A DNA stretch of 64,000 bases. It comes from Synechococcus sp. CC9616 (GTDB lineage Bacteria; Cyanobacteriota; Cyanobacteriia; PCC-6307; Cyanobiaceae). Under the pieces are notes generated by a model. It worked only from the letters and a program-made list of their open reading frames with translations. It did no database searches and was not told the DNA's origin. The stretch spans positions 463,490-527,489 of the forward strand of contig NZ_KI911558.1 in NCBI RefSeq assembly GCF_000515235.1, written 5' to 3'. Below are positions 52,880-62,100 of this stretch, one piece after another. Each line of letters opens with the position of its first letter. The stretch's first letter is position 1. Made by a program: the position numbers and the translations under genes.

Positions 52880-55450
52880 ATGTTTGAACGGTTTACCGAG
52901 AAGGCCATCAAGGTGATCATGCTTGCCCAGGAAGAGGCACGGCGTCTTGGTCACAACTTCGTGGGAACTGAGCAAATCCTGCTCGGATTGATCGGTGAAG
53001 GCACAGGTGTTGCCGCCAAGGTTCTCAAGTCCATGGGAGTGAACCTCAAGGACGCCCGGGTTGAGGTTGAGAAGATTATTGGTCGAGGCTCTGGCTTCGT
53101 AGCGGTTGAGATTCCGTTCACACCGCGAGCCAAACGGGTCCTTGAGCTGTCCCTTGAGGAGGCTCGTCAGCTTGGTCATAACTACATCGGTACAGAGCAC
53201 CTTTTGCTTGGCCTGATCCGCGAAGGCGAAGGTGTGGCAGCCCGTGTGCTCGAAAACCTCGGTGTCGATCTAGCCAAAGTGCGCACCCAGGTGATCCGCA
53301 TGCTGGGAGAAACAGCGGAGGTCACCGCTGGGGGCGGTGGCGGTGGTGCCAAGGGTTCCACCAAAACCCCCACGCTTGATGAATTCGGCAGCAATCTCAC
53401 CCAGATGGCCAGTGAGGCCAAGCTGGACCCCGTGGTGGGGCGTCATAACGAGATTGATCGAGTCATCCAGATCCTCGGTCGCCGCACCAAGAACAATCCA
53501 GTTCTGATCGGTGAGCCTGGTGTGGGCAAAACAGCCATCGCCGAGGGGCTCGCTCAGCGGATTCAACAGGGTGAAATTCCGGACATCCTTGAAGACAAAC
53601 GGGTTCTCACCCTCGACATCGGACTGCTTGTTGCAGGCACCAAATACCGGGGTGAATTTGAGGAGCGCCTCAAAAAGATCATGGAGGAGATCAAGTCGGC
53701 CGGGAACGTGATCCTGGTGATCGACGAAGTTCACACCCTGATCGGAGCCGGCGCAGCCGAAGGTGCCATCGATGCCGCCAACATCCTCAAGCCGGCCCTG
53801 GCCCGAGGCGAGCTTCAGTGCATCGGTGCCACAACTCTCGATGAATATCGAAAGCACATCGAGCGGGATGCGGCTCTGGAACGTCGCTTCCAGCCAGTGA
53901 CTGTCGGCGAGCCCTCCATCGATGACACGATCGAAATCCTCAAGGGATTGCGGGAGCGCTACGAGCAGCATCACCGACTCAAAATCACTGACGACGCCTT
54001 GGTTGCAGCCGCCACCCTTGGCGATCGCTACATTTCCGACCGCTTCCTGCCCGACAAAGCCATCGATTTGATCGATGAAGCCGGCTCCCGGGTGCGCCTG
54101 CTCAATTCCAAGCTGCCTCCGGCTGCCAAGGAGGTGGACAAGGAACTGCGGGCGGTACAGAAGCAGAAGGAAACTGCTGTTCGCGATCAGGATTTCACGA
54201 AGGCCGGTGAACTCCGCGAGAAGGAGGTTGAGCTGCGTGAGCAGATCCGGACTCTGCTGCAGAACAGCCGTAGCCAGACCCCGCTCGAGACAATCACCGA
54301 AGAACCGGCTGCGGAAGCAGAGCCGGCGTCAACTGAGGCGACCCCGGCAGTCCTGGCCGATGGCGGTGAGTCCACGCCATTGGTGAACGAGGAAGACATC
54401 GCCCAGATCGTCGCCTCCTGGACGGGAGTGCCGGTCCAGAAGCTCACTGAAAGCGAATCGGTGAAGCTGCTGAACATGGAGGAGACCCTGCACCAACGGC
54501 TGATTGGTCAAGACGAAGCAGTGAAGGCAGTCTCCAAGGCCCTGCGCCGTGCCCGCGTTGGCCTTAAGAACCCCAATCGCCCGATCGCCAGCTTCATTTT
54601 CTCCGGCCCCACCGGTGTCGGTAAGACCGAACTCACCAAAGCGTTGGCGGCTTATTTCTTCGGCAGCGAAGAGGCGATGATCCGCCTCGACATGTCGGAA
54701 TTTATGGAGCGCCACACGGTCAGCAAGTTGATCGGTTCGCCTCCGGGCTACGTGGGCTTCAACGAGGGTGGTCAGCTCACCGAAGCCGTTCGCCGTCGTC
54801 CCTACACCGTGGTGCTGTTCGACGAGATCGAGAAAGCGCATCCCGATGTGTTCAACCTGCTGCTGCAGCTTCTTGAGGACGGACGCCTCACCGATTCCAA
54901 AGGCCGCACGGTCGATTTCAAGAACACCCTGGTGATCATGACCTCGAACATCGGTTCGAAGGTGATCGAGAAAGGCGGTGGTGGCCTTGGTTTCGAATTC
55001 TCTGGAGAAAGTCCCGAAGATTCTCAGTACACCCGCATTCGCTCGCTGGTGAATGAGGAGCTCAAGCAGTATTTCCGTCCTGAGTTCCTCAACCGTCTCG
55101 ACGAAATCATCGTGTTCCGTCAGCTCAGCCGCGATGAGGTGAAGGAGATCGCTGAGATCATGCTCAAGGAGGTGTTCGGTCGCATGGGCGACAAGGGCAT
55201 CACCCTGACGGTGTCCAGTGCCTTCAAGGAGCGTCTGGTCGAGGAGGGGTACAACCCCGCCTACGGAGCTCGTCCTCTGCGTCGGGCCGTGATGCGTCTC
55301 CTTGAGGATTCCCTGGCAGAGGAGGTTCTCTCCGGTCGCGTCAAAGATGGCGATCACGCCGAAGTGGATGTAGACGAGAACAAGAAGGTTGTCGTGCGCC
55401 ACAAAGGTCGTGCGGAGGCCACTCCCCAGCTCGCAGGCGCCAGCGTCTGA
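52880..55450 (+). CDS. clpC: ATP-dependent Clp protease ATP-binding subunit ClpC
   Basis: Hsp100 unfoldase feeding ClpP/ClpR proteolysis, central in cyanobacterial protein quality control. 856 residues: two Clp-N repeats (1-145: [40 protein letters not shown]). D1 Walker A is [13 protein letters not shown] (211-223) with [11 protein letters not shown] as Walker B. A UVR/M-domain coil follows ([20 protein letters not shown]). D2 Walker A is [11 protein letters not shown] (about 576-586), with [16 protein letters not shown] 52880. A 28-codon upstream frame overlaps this start. The stop shares a base with the next ATG, starting a four-gene unit. Confidence 0.98.
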   Translation: MFERFTEKAIKVIMLAQEEARRLGHNFVGTEQILLGLIGEGTGVAAKVLKSMGVNLKDARVEVEKIIGRGSGFVAVEIPFTPRAKRVLELSLEEARQLGHNYIGTEHLLLGLIREGEGVAARVLENLGVDLAKVRTQVIRMLGETAEVTAGGGGGGAKGSTKTPTLDEFGSNLTQMASEAKLDPVVGRHNEIDRVIQILGRRTKNNPVLIGEPGVGKTAIAEGLAQRIQQGEIPDILEDKRVLTLDIGLLVAGTKYRGEFEERLKKIMEEIKSAGNVILVIDEVHTLIGAGAAEGAIDAANILKPALARGELQCIGATTLDEYRKHIERDAALERRFQPVTVGEPSIDDTIEILKGLRERYEQHHRLKITDDALVAAATLGDRYISDRFLPDKAIDLIDEAGSRVRLLNSKLPPAAKEVDKELRAVQKQKETAVRDQDFTKAGELREKEVELREQIRTLLQNSRSQTPLETITEEPAAEAEPASTEATPAVLADGGESTPLVNEEDIAQIVASWTGVPVQKLTESESVKLLNMEETLHQRLIGQDEAVKAVSKALRRARVGLKNPNRPIASFIFSGPTGVGKTELTKALAAYFFGSEEAMIRLDMSEFMERHTVSKLIGSPPGYVGFNEGGQLTEAVRRRPYTVVLFDEIEKAHPDVFNLLLQLLEDGRLTDSKGRTVDFKNTLVIMTSNIGSKVIEKGGGGLGFEFSGESPEDSQYTRIRSLVNEELKQYFRPEFLNRLDEIIVFRQLSRDEVKEIAEIMLKEVFGRMGDKGITLTVSSAFKERLVEEGYNPAYGARPLRRAVMRLLEDSLAEEVLSGRVKDGDHAEVDVDENKKVVVRHKGRAEATPQLAGASV

Positions 55451-56565
55451 TGTCCGCACCCATCTCTGCCCACGCCATCGCGCCTGCCGCGGTGCTGAGG
55501 GGAGAGGGTGCCTGGGTGCAGGCTCTGCCACAGATCGCTTCTCTCAGTCAGGTACCCCTTTTGCTCGGCCGCAGCAGTCAAACAGAACTGTTTCGCAGAC
55601 AGCTGTTTGAAGACCTCCAGCGCGCTGGCCTCTCACCCCGTTCAGCCCAGCTCCACTCCGATTGCTGTGAAGAGGACCTTCAACGGTTGGTTCTCGATAT
55701 GTCGGACAGCCCTGAACGTCCCTGTGATGCGGTGATTGCCGCCGGTGGTGGCAAGGTGCTCGACGCGGGGAAGCTGCTGGCCAACCGCCTCAATCTTCCC
55801 TGCATCACGGTTCCCCTCAGCGCTGCCACCTGCGCTGGCTGGACCGCACTGGCCAATCTCTATTCCCCGGATGGTGCCTTTCAGCGGGATGTGGCACTGC
55901 CGCGCTGTCCCGATCTTCTGGTGTTCGATCACGCCCTGGTACGACAGGCTCCCCCTCACACGCTGGCCAGTGGCATCGCCGATGCCCTTGCCAAGTGGTA
56001 TGAGGCTGCGGTGAGCAGTGCCAGCAGTGAGGACGGGCTGGTGCAGCAAGCCGTGCAGATGGCCCGGGTGCTGCGGGATCAGCTCCTGATCGACAGCGTT
56101 GAGGCAATGCGCGATCCCTCGGGAGATTCCTGGGTTCGTGTTGCAGAAGCCTGCGCTCTCACCGCCGGCGTGATGGGTGGCCTTGGCGGAGCCCGTTGTC
56201 GCACGGTGGCAGCCCATGCCGTGCACAACGGTCTCACCCAGCTTGCGGCGGCCCGTGCCGTGCTCCATGGCGAGAAAGTGGGCTTTGGAATTCTTGTTCA
56301 GCTTCGGCTCGAGGATCGTCTTGGTGACAACCGCCTCGCGGCTCAGGCCCATCGCCAGCTGCTGCCTCTGCTTCAACAGCTGGGACTTCCGGTGAGCCTG
56401 GCGGATCTCGGTCTGGCGGAGGCCAGCCTCAGCGATCTCCAGTCGGTTTGCGACTTTGCCTGCCGCGAGGGCTCTGATCTGCACCATTTGCCCTTTTCCG
56501 TCTCACCTGGAGCTCTGCTCGAGGCGTTGGTGGGGGCGGCTGAACCGATCCCCGTTCACTCTTGA
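55450..56565 (+). CDS. Iron-containing alcohol dehydrogenase / glycerol dehydrogenase family
   Basis: 371 residues. NAD-binding GAIAAGGGKVLDAGKLLANR-type motif (CDAVIAAGGGKVLDAGKLLA) and TVPLSAATCAG (dinucleotide-contact region). Metal ligands expected at Asp in GIADALAKWYEAA and at His in VAAHAVHNGLTQL and VLHGEKVGFG, all present. Closest in style to GldA/glycerol-1-phosphate dehydrogenase-like proteins; the substrate is unknown. The ATG shares a base with the clpC stop (TGATG). Confidence 0.88.
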   Translation: MSAPISAHAIAPAAVLRGEGAWVQALPQIASLSQVPLLLGRSSQTELFRRQLFEDLQRAGLSPRSAQLHSDCCEEDLQRLVLDMSDSPERPCDAVIAAGGGKVLDAGKLLANRLNLPCITVPLSAATCAGWTALANLYSPDGAFQRDVALPRCPDLLVFDHALVRQAPPHTLASGIADALAKWYEAAVSSASSEDGLVQQAVQMARVLRDQLLIDSVEAMRDPSGDSWVRVAEACALTAGVMGGLGGARCRTVAAHAVHNGLTQLAAARAVLHGEKVGFGILVQLRLEDRLGDNRLAAQAHRQLLPLLQQLGLPVSLADLGLAEASLSDLQSVCDFACREGSDLHHLPFSVSPGALLEALVGAAEPIPVHS

Positions 56566-57455
56566 ACACTCTGCTGGATCAGCTCAACCCTGAGCTGCTG
56601 GATCCCCAGGCACGGGCTCTGGTGGATGGCGTGCAGTGGTGGGATCTACCGGGCCTGGGGAGCGATGACCCCTTCCCTGTCGCCGTGCTCGGGGAGGGCC
56701 CGCCAGTGTTGTTGTTGCACGGTTTCGACAGCAGCTTTCTGGAATTCCGTCGCATTGCGCCCTTGCTGGCACCGCACGTGCAGCTGTTCATCCCCGATCT
56801 CTTCGGCTTCGGTTTCACGCCTCGTCCAAAGGGCGTTGTTTATGGGCCCGAATCGGTGTTGCGCCATCTTGATGCCCTGTTGTCGCGCTTGACGGCTGAT
56901 CAATCGCGCCCCGATCAAACCGCTGCGGATCAAACCGTTGCAGTGATCGGTGCCTCGATGGGCGGTGCGGTGGCGGTGGAACTGGCCAGGCGCCATCCCG
57001 CACGCATTGGTTCGCTGTTGCTCCTGGCTCCCGCCGGTCTCAGCGGTCGCCCGATGCCGTTACCGCCCCTGCTTGATCGCCTTGGCGTCTGGTTTCTGTC
57101 CAGGCCAGGGGTGCGCAGGGGGTTGTGCAAGCAGGCATTCGCCGATCCAGCGGCGTCCGTCGGTCCGCCAGAAGAGCAGATCGCTTCGCTTCACTTGCAG
57201 GTTCCCGGCTGGGCTGACGCCCTGGCCGCCTTCGCCCGCAGCGGCGGTTTTGCCGGTTGTGGGTCACCGCTGCCGAGTCAGCCCCTGCATGTGATCTGGG
57301 GGGCTGAGGATCGTATTCTGCGGCCGCCGTTGAAACAGGCTGTGTTGGATCTCCTGGAGGCGCCGGTGGAGACCTTCGAAGCTTGTGGGCACCTGCCGCA
57401 TCTCGATCATCCGCAGCGGGTGGTTGATCGTGCACTCACCCTGCTGACTTCATGA
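56562..57455 (+). CDS. Alpha/beta hydrolase
   Basis: 297 residues from TTG 56562, overlapping the preceding stop by four bases. Oxyanion-hole HGFDS in VLLLHGFDSSFLEFRRI, nucleophile elbow VAVIGASMGGAVAVELA (Gly-x-Ser-x-Gly, Ser near residue 131), and late catalytic His in CGHLPHLDHP with the likely Asp in IWGAEDRIL. Soluble, esterase- or haloperoxidase-like subgroup. Co-operonic with the iron-ADH gene; the natural substrate is unknown. Confidence 0.9.
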   Translation: MNTLLDQLNPELLDPQARALVDGVQWWDLPGLGSDDPFPVAVLGEGPPVLLLHGFDSSFLEFRRIAPLLAPHVQLFIPDLFGFGFTPRPKGVVYGPESVLRHLDALLSRLTADQSRPDQTAADQTVAVIGASMGGAVAVELARRHPARIGSLLLLAPAGLSGRPMPLPPLLDRLGVWFLSRPGVRRGLCKQAFADPAASVGPPEEQIASLHLQVPGWADALAAFARSGGFAGCGSPLPSQPLHVIWGAEDRILRPPLKQAVLDLLEAPVETFEACGHLPHLDHPQRVVDRALTLLTS

Positions 57456-58078
57456 GTGTGCTCCCCTCGCCTCGCAGTGGGCCAGTGCTGCAGCTGATCG
57501 CCAGTGGACTGAAGCTGTGGATTCGCAGTTCCTGCGAGAGCATCGGCGATCTGCAGCTGGAGCTGCAGGGCTCAGGCCTTGGCTTGCTGCAGGGCAAGCT
57601 GGAGGGTGTCAAGCTCACTGCCCGTGAGGTGCGCTTCCGCGGCCTGCCATTGCAACTCGCGGACCTGCGCAGTGGACCGATCCAGGTGCATCTCACCCCT
57701 GGGGGTGTTGTGCTTCAGCAGTTTTTTGATGTTCAAGGTGAAGTCACGATCACTGGTCGTGGTCTCAATGAGGCGTTGCTCTCGGAACCTTGGCGCTGGC
57801 TCGGAGACTGGTTGGCTGAGCAGCTGATGGGACTGACGCCCCTTGGTGGTTTGCTGATTGACAACGACCAGATGGAGCTCAGGGTCCCAGTGGTTGCCCA
57901 CAAGGATCCGGCACGACGTCGGTTCCGACTGCGTGCTGCTCAGGGCACCGTGGCGATCCAGCCCATCGATGACGACCACACCACCTTGTTGCCGATGGAC
58001 GAAGGAATCCAGATCGAGCAGGCAGAGCTGCAGGCAGGAATCCTGCATCTGAATGGGCGTGCCCGCGTCACCCCTTAG
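57452..58078 (+). CDS. DUF2993 (LmeA-like) lipid-binding family protein
   Basis: 208 residues, ATG overlapping the hydrolase stop by four bases. GLGLLQGKLEGVKLTAREVR, FRGLPLQLADLRSGPIQVHL and VLQQFFDVQGEVTITGRGLN are the DUF2993 pattern shared with mycobacterial LmeA, a phospholipid-binding tubular fold. No clear signal peptide; the N-terminus is only mildly hydrophobic. Its last 11 bases overlap the convergent cdsA. Confidence 0.82.
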   Translation: MSVLPSPRSGPVLQLIASGLKLWIRSSCESIGDLQLELQGSGLGLLQGKLEGVKLTAREVRFRGLPLQLADLRSGPIQVHLTPGGVVLQQFFDVQGEVTITGRGLNEALLSEPWRWLGDWLAEQLMGLTPLGGLLIDNDQMELRVPVVAHKDPARRRFRLRAAQGTVAIQPIDDDHTTLLPMDEGIQIEQAELQAGILHLNGRARVTP

Positions 58079-58994
58079 GCAGCAGCGGCAGGGCCAGGGT
58101 GATTGCGTAATAAATCACAGCGGGGGTGAACAGGTAGCTGTCGATGCGATCCAGGATGCCGCCATGGCCAGGCAGCACATCCCCGGAATCCTTCAGGCCG
58201 GCATCGCGTTTCATCATCGATTCGGTGAGATCCCCCACCAGGCTGATCAAGGCCACCAGTGCTCCCAGCAGCAAACCCGGTAGCCCCGCCAGGGGCCAGC
58301 CCAGCAGTCGCCCGCTGATCAGCCCGACTGCCATGGCGCAGGCAAAACCACCGATGGCTCCCTCCACCGTTTTCCCAGGCGAGATCGATGAGAGCGGGCG
58401 GCGTCCGCAGCACATCCCGAATGCCCAGGAGCCGATGTCGCTGGCGACGATCATCAGACAGGCCGAGAGGGTGATCGCCAGGCCGCTGCTCAGCCAACCC
58501 CAAGTGTCCGGCAGCGACGCCAGGCTCGGGGCCAGTTGCGGTGCATTCAGGTTGCGTAGTTGCAACCAGTGGCTCGGCAGAAACCCCAGATAAAACATGC
58601 CAAAGATTGACGCGGCGATGTCCGCAATCGACCCGGTGACCGGCTGCAGCAGCAACCAGGCGCAGATGGCCGCCCCCGACAGGGGGAGAACCGCCTGAGG
58701 AATCACGTCAGGCAGTCCTCCCTGGACGGTCCACTGGGTGCTGAGCAGCAAAAGCTGACAGGCCACCAGGGTGGTTTTGGTGGCAGGTCGCATGCCCTTG
58801 AACTGGGCCATGCGGAAGAACTCCAGAAGGCCGAGGTGCACGATCACCCCAACGGCGAGCGTGAACCACCAGCCCCCCAGGCCCACCACAACGAGGCCGA
58901 AACCACCCGCTGCTGCGCCACTGATTAAGCGTTTGCGGAGAGAGCCGGTTCTTGGTGTGAGGTTCGGTGTTGCTGCGGTGACCTCGCTGATCAA
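58068..58994 (-). CDS. cdsA: Phosphatidate cytidylyltransferase CdsA
   Basis: Makes CDP-diacylglycerol from phosphatidic acid and CTP for phospholipid synthesis. 308 residues, about eight hydrophobic helices. The CDS signature is present near the end: SMMKRDAGLKDSGDVLPGHG, followed by GILDRID. The segment ISPGKTVEGAIGGFACAMAV is also typical. ATG 58994. Convergent with the DUF2993 gene. Confidence 0.96.
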   Translation of the reverse strand: MISEVTAATPNLTPRTGSLRKRLISGAAAGGFGLVVVGLGGWWFTLAVGVIVHLGLLEFFRMAQFKGMRPATKTTLVACQLLLLSTQWTVQGGLPDVIPQAVLPLSGAAICAWLLLQPVTGSIADIAASIFGMFYLGFLPSHWLQLRNLNAPQLAPSLASLPDTWGWLSSGLAITLSACLMIVASDIGSWAFGMCCGRRPLSSISPGKTVEGAIGGFACAMAVGLISGRLLGWPLAGLPGLLLGALVALISLVGDLTESMMKRDAGLKDSGDVLPGHGGILDRIDSYLFTPAVIYYAITLALPLLPKG

Positions 58995-59191
58995 AAGTTT
59001 CCTTTGGGAGGTGCTGAAAGACCCTTGGTGGTGCAGCGTACCAATGGCGTCACGTCAGCTCGCCGATCCTGCTTCTTCCATCTAGGAGGAACAGGGTGAT
59101 CGGCGACTGAGTCGGCGTCGCCAGTGGAGATGAAATCGGGCCTGATGTCGACAATCAGGCCCAGAGCTCAGTAGGGGAGCAGAACCAGAAA

Positions 59192-62100
59192 TCAGAAGAA
59201 TCCCGATTTGGAGATCGGTGTTCCCACCAGCTCCTTTAAGGCTGATGCGGTGTAGTCGTCGAATTCCTCCTGGGCTTCCTCCCAGCTGCTGAGCACGCCG
59301 ATGTCGGCCAGCGGCTCTGTGATCGAATCGAAGCGCTTCTCACTACTCTTCAGTCCCTGGCCGAAGGACCCGAGCAGATTGGCAGCCGTGCCCCATTGGG
59401 CCTGATTCCATTGGTTCGTTGCAGACATCAATGCGGTTCGATAGATGTCGTCCCCATCTGTGTCGAGCAGAATCTGAGCTGGGAGAAGGGTCTGATCGAG
59501 GCCGCCGCTGACGGCGTCCTTCCATTCATTGATCTCGCTCTTGCTGGGGTCACGGCCGTAGAGATTGTTGAAGGCTCCAGTGACGATGTCCTTCACCGAG
59601 AGCTCATCCAATGAACCCCCGTAGCTGTCGATGATGGGCTCGGCATGAGCACCCTGGAGGTCGTAGGCCAGTTCTTCGATGTCAACGCCCTCGCCGAGCG
59701 CATAACCAGCTGCTGTTGCCGAATGGGCTGCATCTGCCGTGGTGTTGGCATAGGCCTGATACAGCAACGTCACCGTGTTTGCCCTCGCCGTGACCTGCTT
59801 GCCCTTGAAGGTGGTGTCCAGACTTTCGCCGAGAACACCTTTGTTCTTTTGCTTGGTCACGCTGTTGATCTTGTGCAGGTTGAACGTGAGCTCCTGGGAG
59901 GTGTTGAAGACGTTGTTGCTGCTTGAAGTATTGCCGTAGGAGTAATCCCCCTGGGTGGCCCCCTGAGAGATCACCAGATGTTTGTCGACAAGCATCGCCC
60001 CATTGCCGAAGACGCCGGCAATGGTGGGCGTTGGAGCTTTGCCATTTTCCTTGCTGTAGTGCTGCTTATCGGAAATCGACAGAGGCATCGAGTTATTGCG
60101 CAGGTTGACGACACTGTCGTCGTACTCGGTGACCACCGTGGCTCCATGACCGGCATGGGAGCTGTCGCTGTCTTCATCGCTACTCGGCTCTGAAGTGGCA
60201 ATGAAATGGCCGGCCTGCAGCTGGGTGGTAAAGACGTGCTTGCGCTTGTCACCTGTTGACTTCGTCGTGATCAGCAGATCTTCAAGGGCGCTCTGGGCGT
60301 AACTGCTGAATCCTGCTGTCAGCACGATCTCGGATAGATCGTTCAGTGACGAATCGAGGATCAATGCGTCAGCCAGAACATTCTCATCAGGGAAATATCC
60401 GCCTTCGAAGCTGCCGGTCTGATGCTGCAGCGACATGGCTGCACCATCAAGGACGAGGACGCGAATGCCTCCCTCAATGGCATAGCTGATCGCTACGTCC
60501 TGGAAGTTGTCCAGGTTCATGTCGGCCATGGCAACGCTCACCTGGTCGTCCTGAAGGTTGTCGACTGGGTGACCGTGAACACCGTCGCCATGCGCCATGA
60601 CGTCGATGTCCTTGAACGGTCGGAAGCTGTATTCCTCCGTCCAGGTGCTGCTGTCGTCTGATCCGCTCCAGGCATTGATCGTCAGTTTCTTGAGATTCAC
60701 GTCCGAAGAGCTGGCGCCCTCGAATCCAGCGGTCACCAGATCGCGACTGCCATCGCCATCGAAGTCCTCTGCAAAGGCATAAGGCGCAAGAATGGAGTCG
60801 TAGGGAGTGAGACTGCTCAGCAGCTCTGTTGTGTTGGCAAGCAATGCAGCGCCGTCATACAGCTCCACCTGGCCGGACGTCTCGGTAGCGGCGGACGGCT
60901 TACTCAGCACGATGTCCTGGGTGAAGTCATTGGTGATGTCTCCAGCCACCATCCGTGTCACCGGCGCACCGTCGTTTTCAGGGGTGAGGCTGTAGGTGCT
61001 GAAGTCCTGAGCGAGTCGCAGGGTGATGGTGCCGTCTTGGGTGAGGTAGTTGTCCCGCTCCGCCGGGGCAAGCCAGCTGGAATCGGTGTTTTCCACCACC
61101 GTGATCACCTGCATCATTCCCGCGTCTTCATGGGGAAGGATGTGGCAGTGGTAGACGTACGTCCCGAGGTAATCCTGGAACAGCATCCGTACGGTCTGAT
61201 CGTTGGCGCCGTGCGTGTTGAGATCGCCGACCGTGTCGGGATCCATCGCTTCCTTGATCGTGTGCAGGCTGCCTTGATATGGCTCCAACTCGATCACCTT
61301 CGAGGCGTCGGTGTCGTAGTATTTGTATCCCGAAGAATTGAGCATCGTTACATCTTCGAGACTTCGCTTGTTCAACAGCTCGGTATCACTGTTTTTAACT
61401 TGATAGTCGTTGATGTGAATGTGGAAAGGATGGCCGATATATTTATTTGATGTTCCAAATGCGACGCTCCAGTTTCGGTTAACCCACTCCTCCATTGTTC
61501 CCAATTGAGCAATCGTCAGATTGCCGTTGGGGAAGACGTGATCGTTGATCAGGAATGGTTTTTCATAGCCAAAGTAACGTTCGCCATCTTCTGTGAAGAC
61601 AGTCGTGGCTTCATAACGCTCGTAGGGGTCGTCCGCGTTTTCTGCGTTGTATTCACCAACAAGCTGCTGCGTGGGAATATCCCATTCATCCTCAGGACCA
61701 ACCAGTGCTTCCTTTGAATAGTTGAATCGTCTGTGACGAAGTGGTTTCCATTTATATTCGCCCTTCTTTTTCTGAAATAGATTGACACTTGGCACCTGGC
61801 CGTCTTCGTAATCCTCCGGCTTGGTGCTCGGCTTGATCTTCTGAATCTGAATACCTGCGTTGGCCTCTTCGATCTGTTTGTCAAGTTTCTTCTGGCTGGG
61901 CAGAGCCGTTCCGTTTTTAACCTTGAATGTGGCCATCGGGCCAGCACTTTGCCCACCAGTGGCACCCAAACCGTTATCAACGGTCTCGCTGGTGAGTTCG
62001 GGGTAACCACCCATGTTGTCGGTGATTCCTATATTTCCATCTGAATTGGTAAAGAAATACTTTGTGGCCACCTCTGTTGTTCCTTCCGGCAGATAAACCA

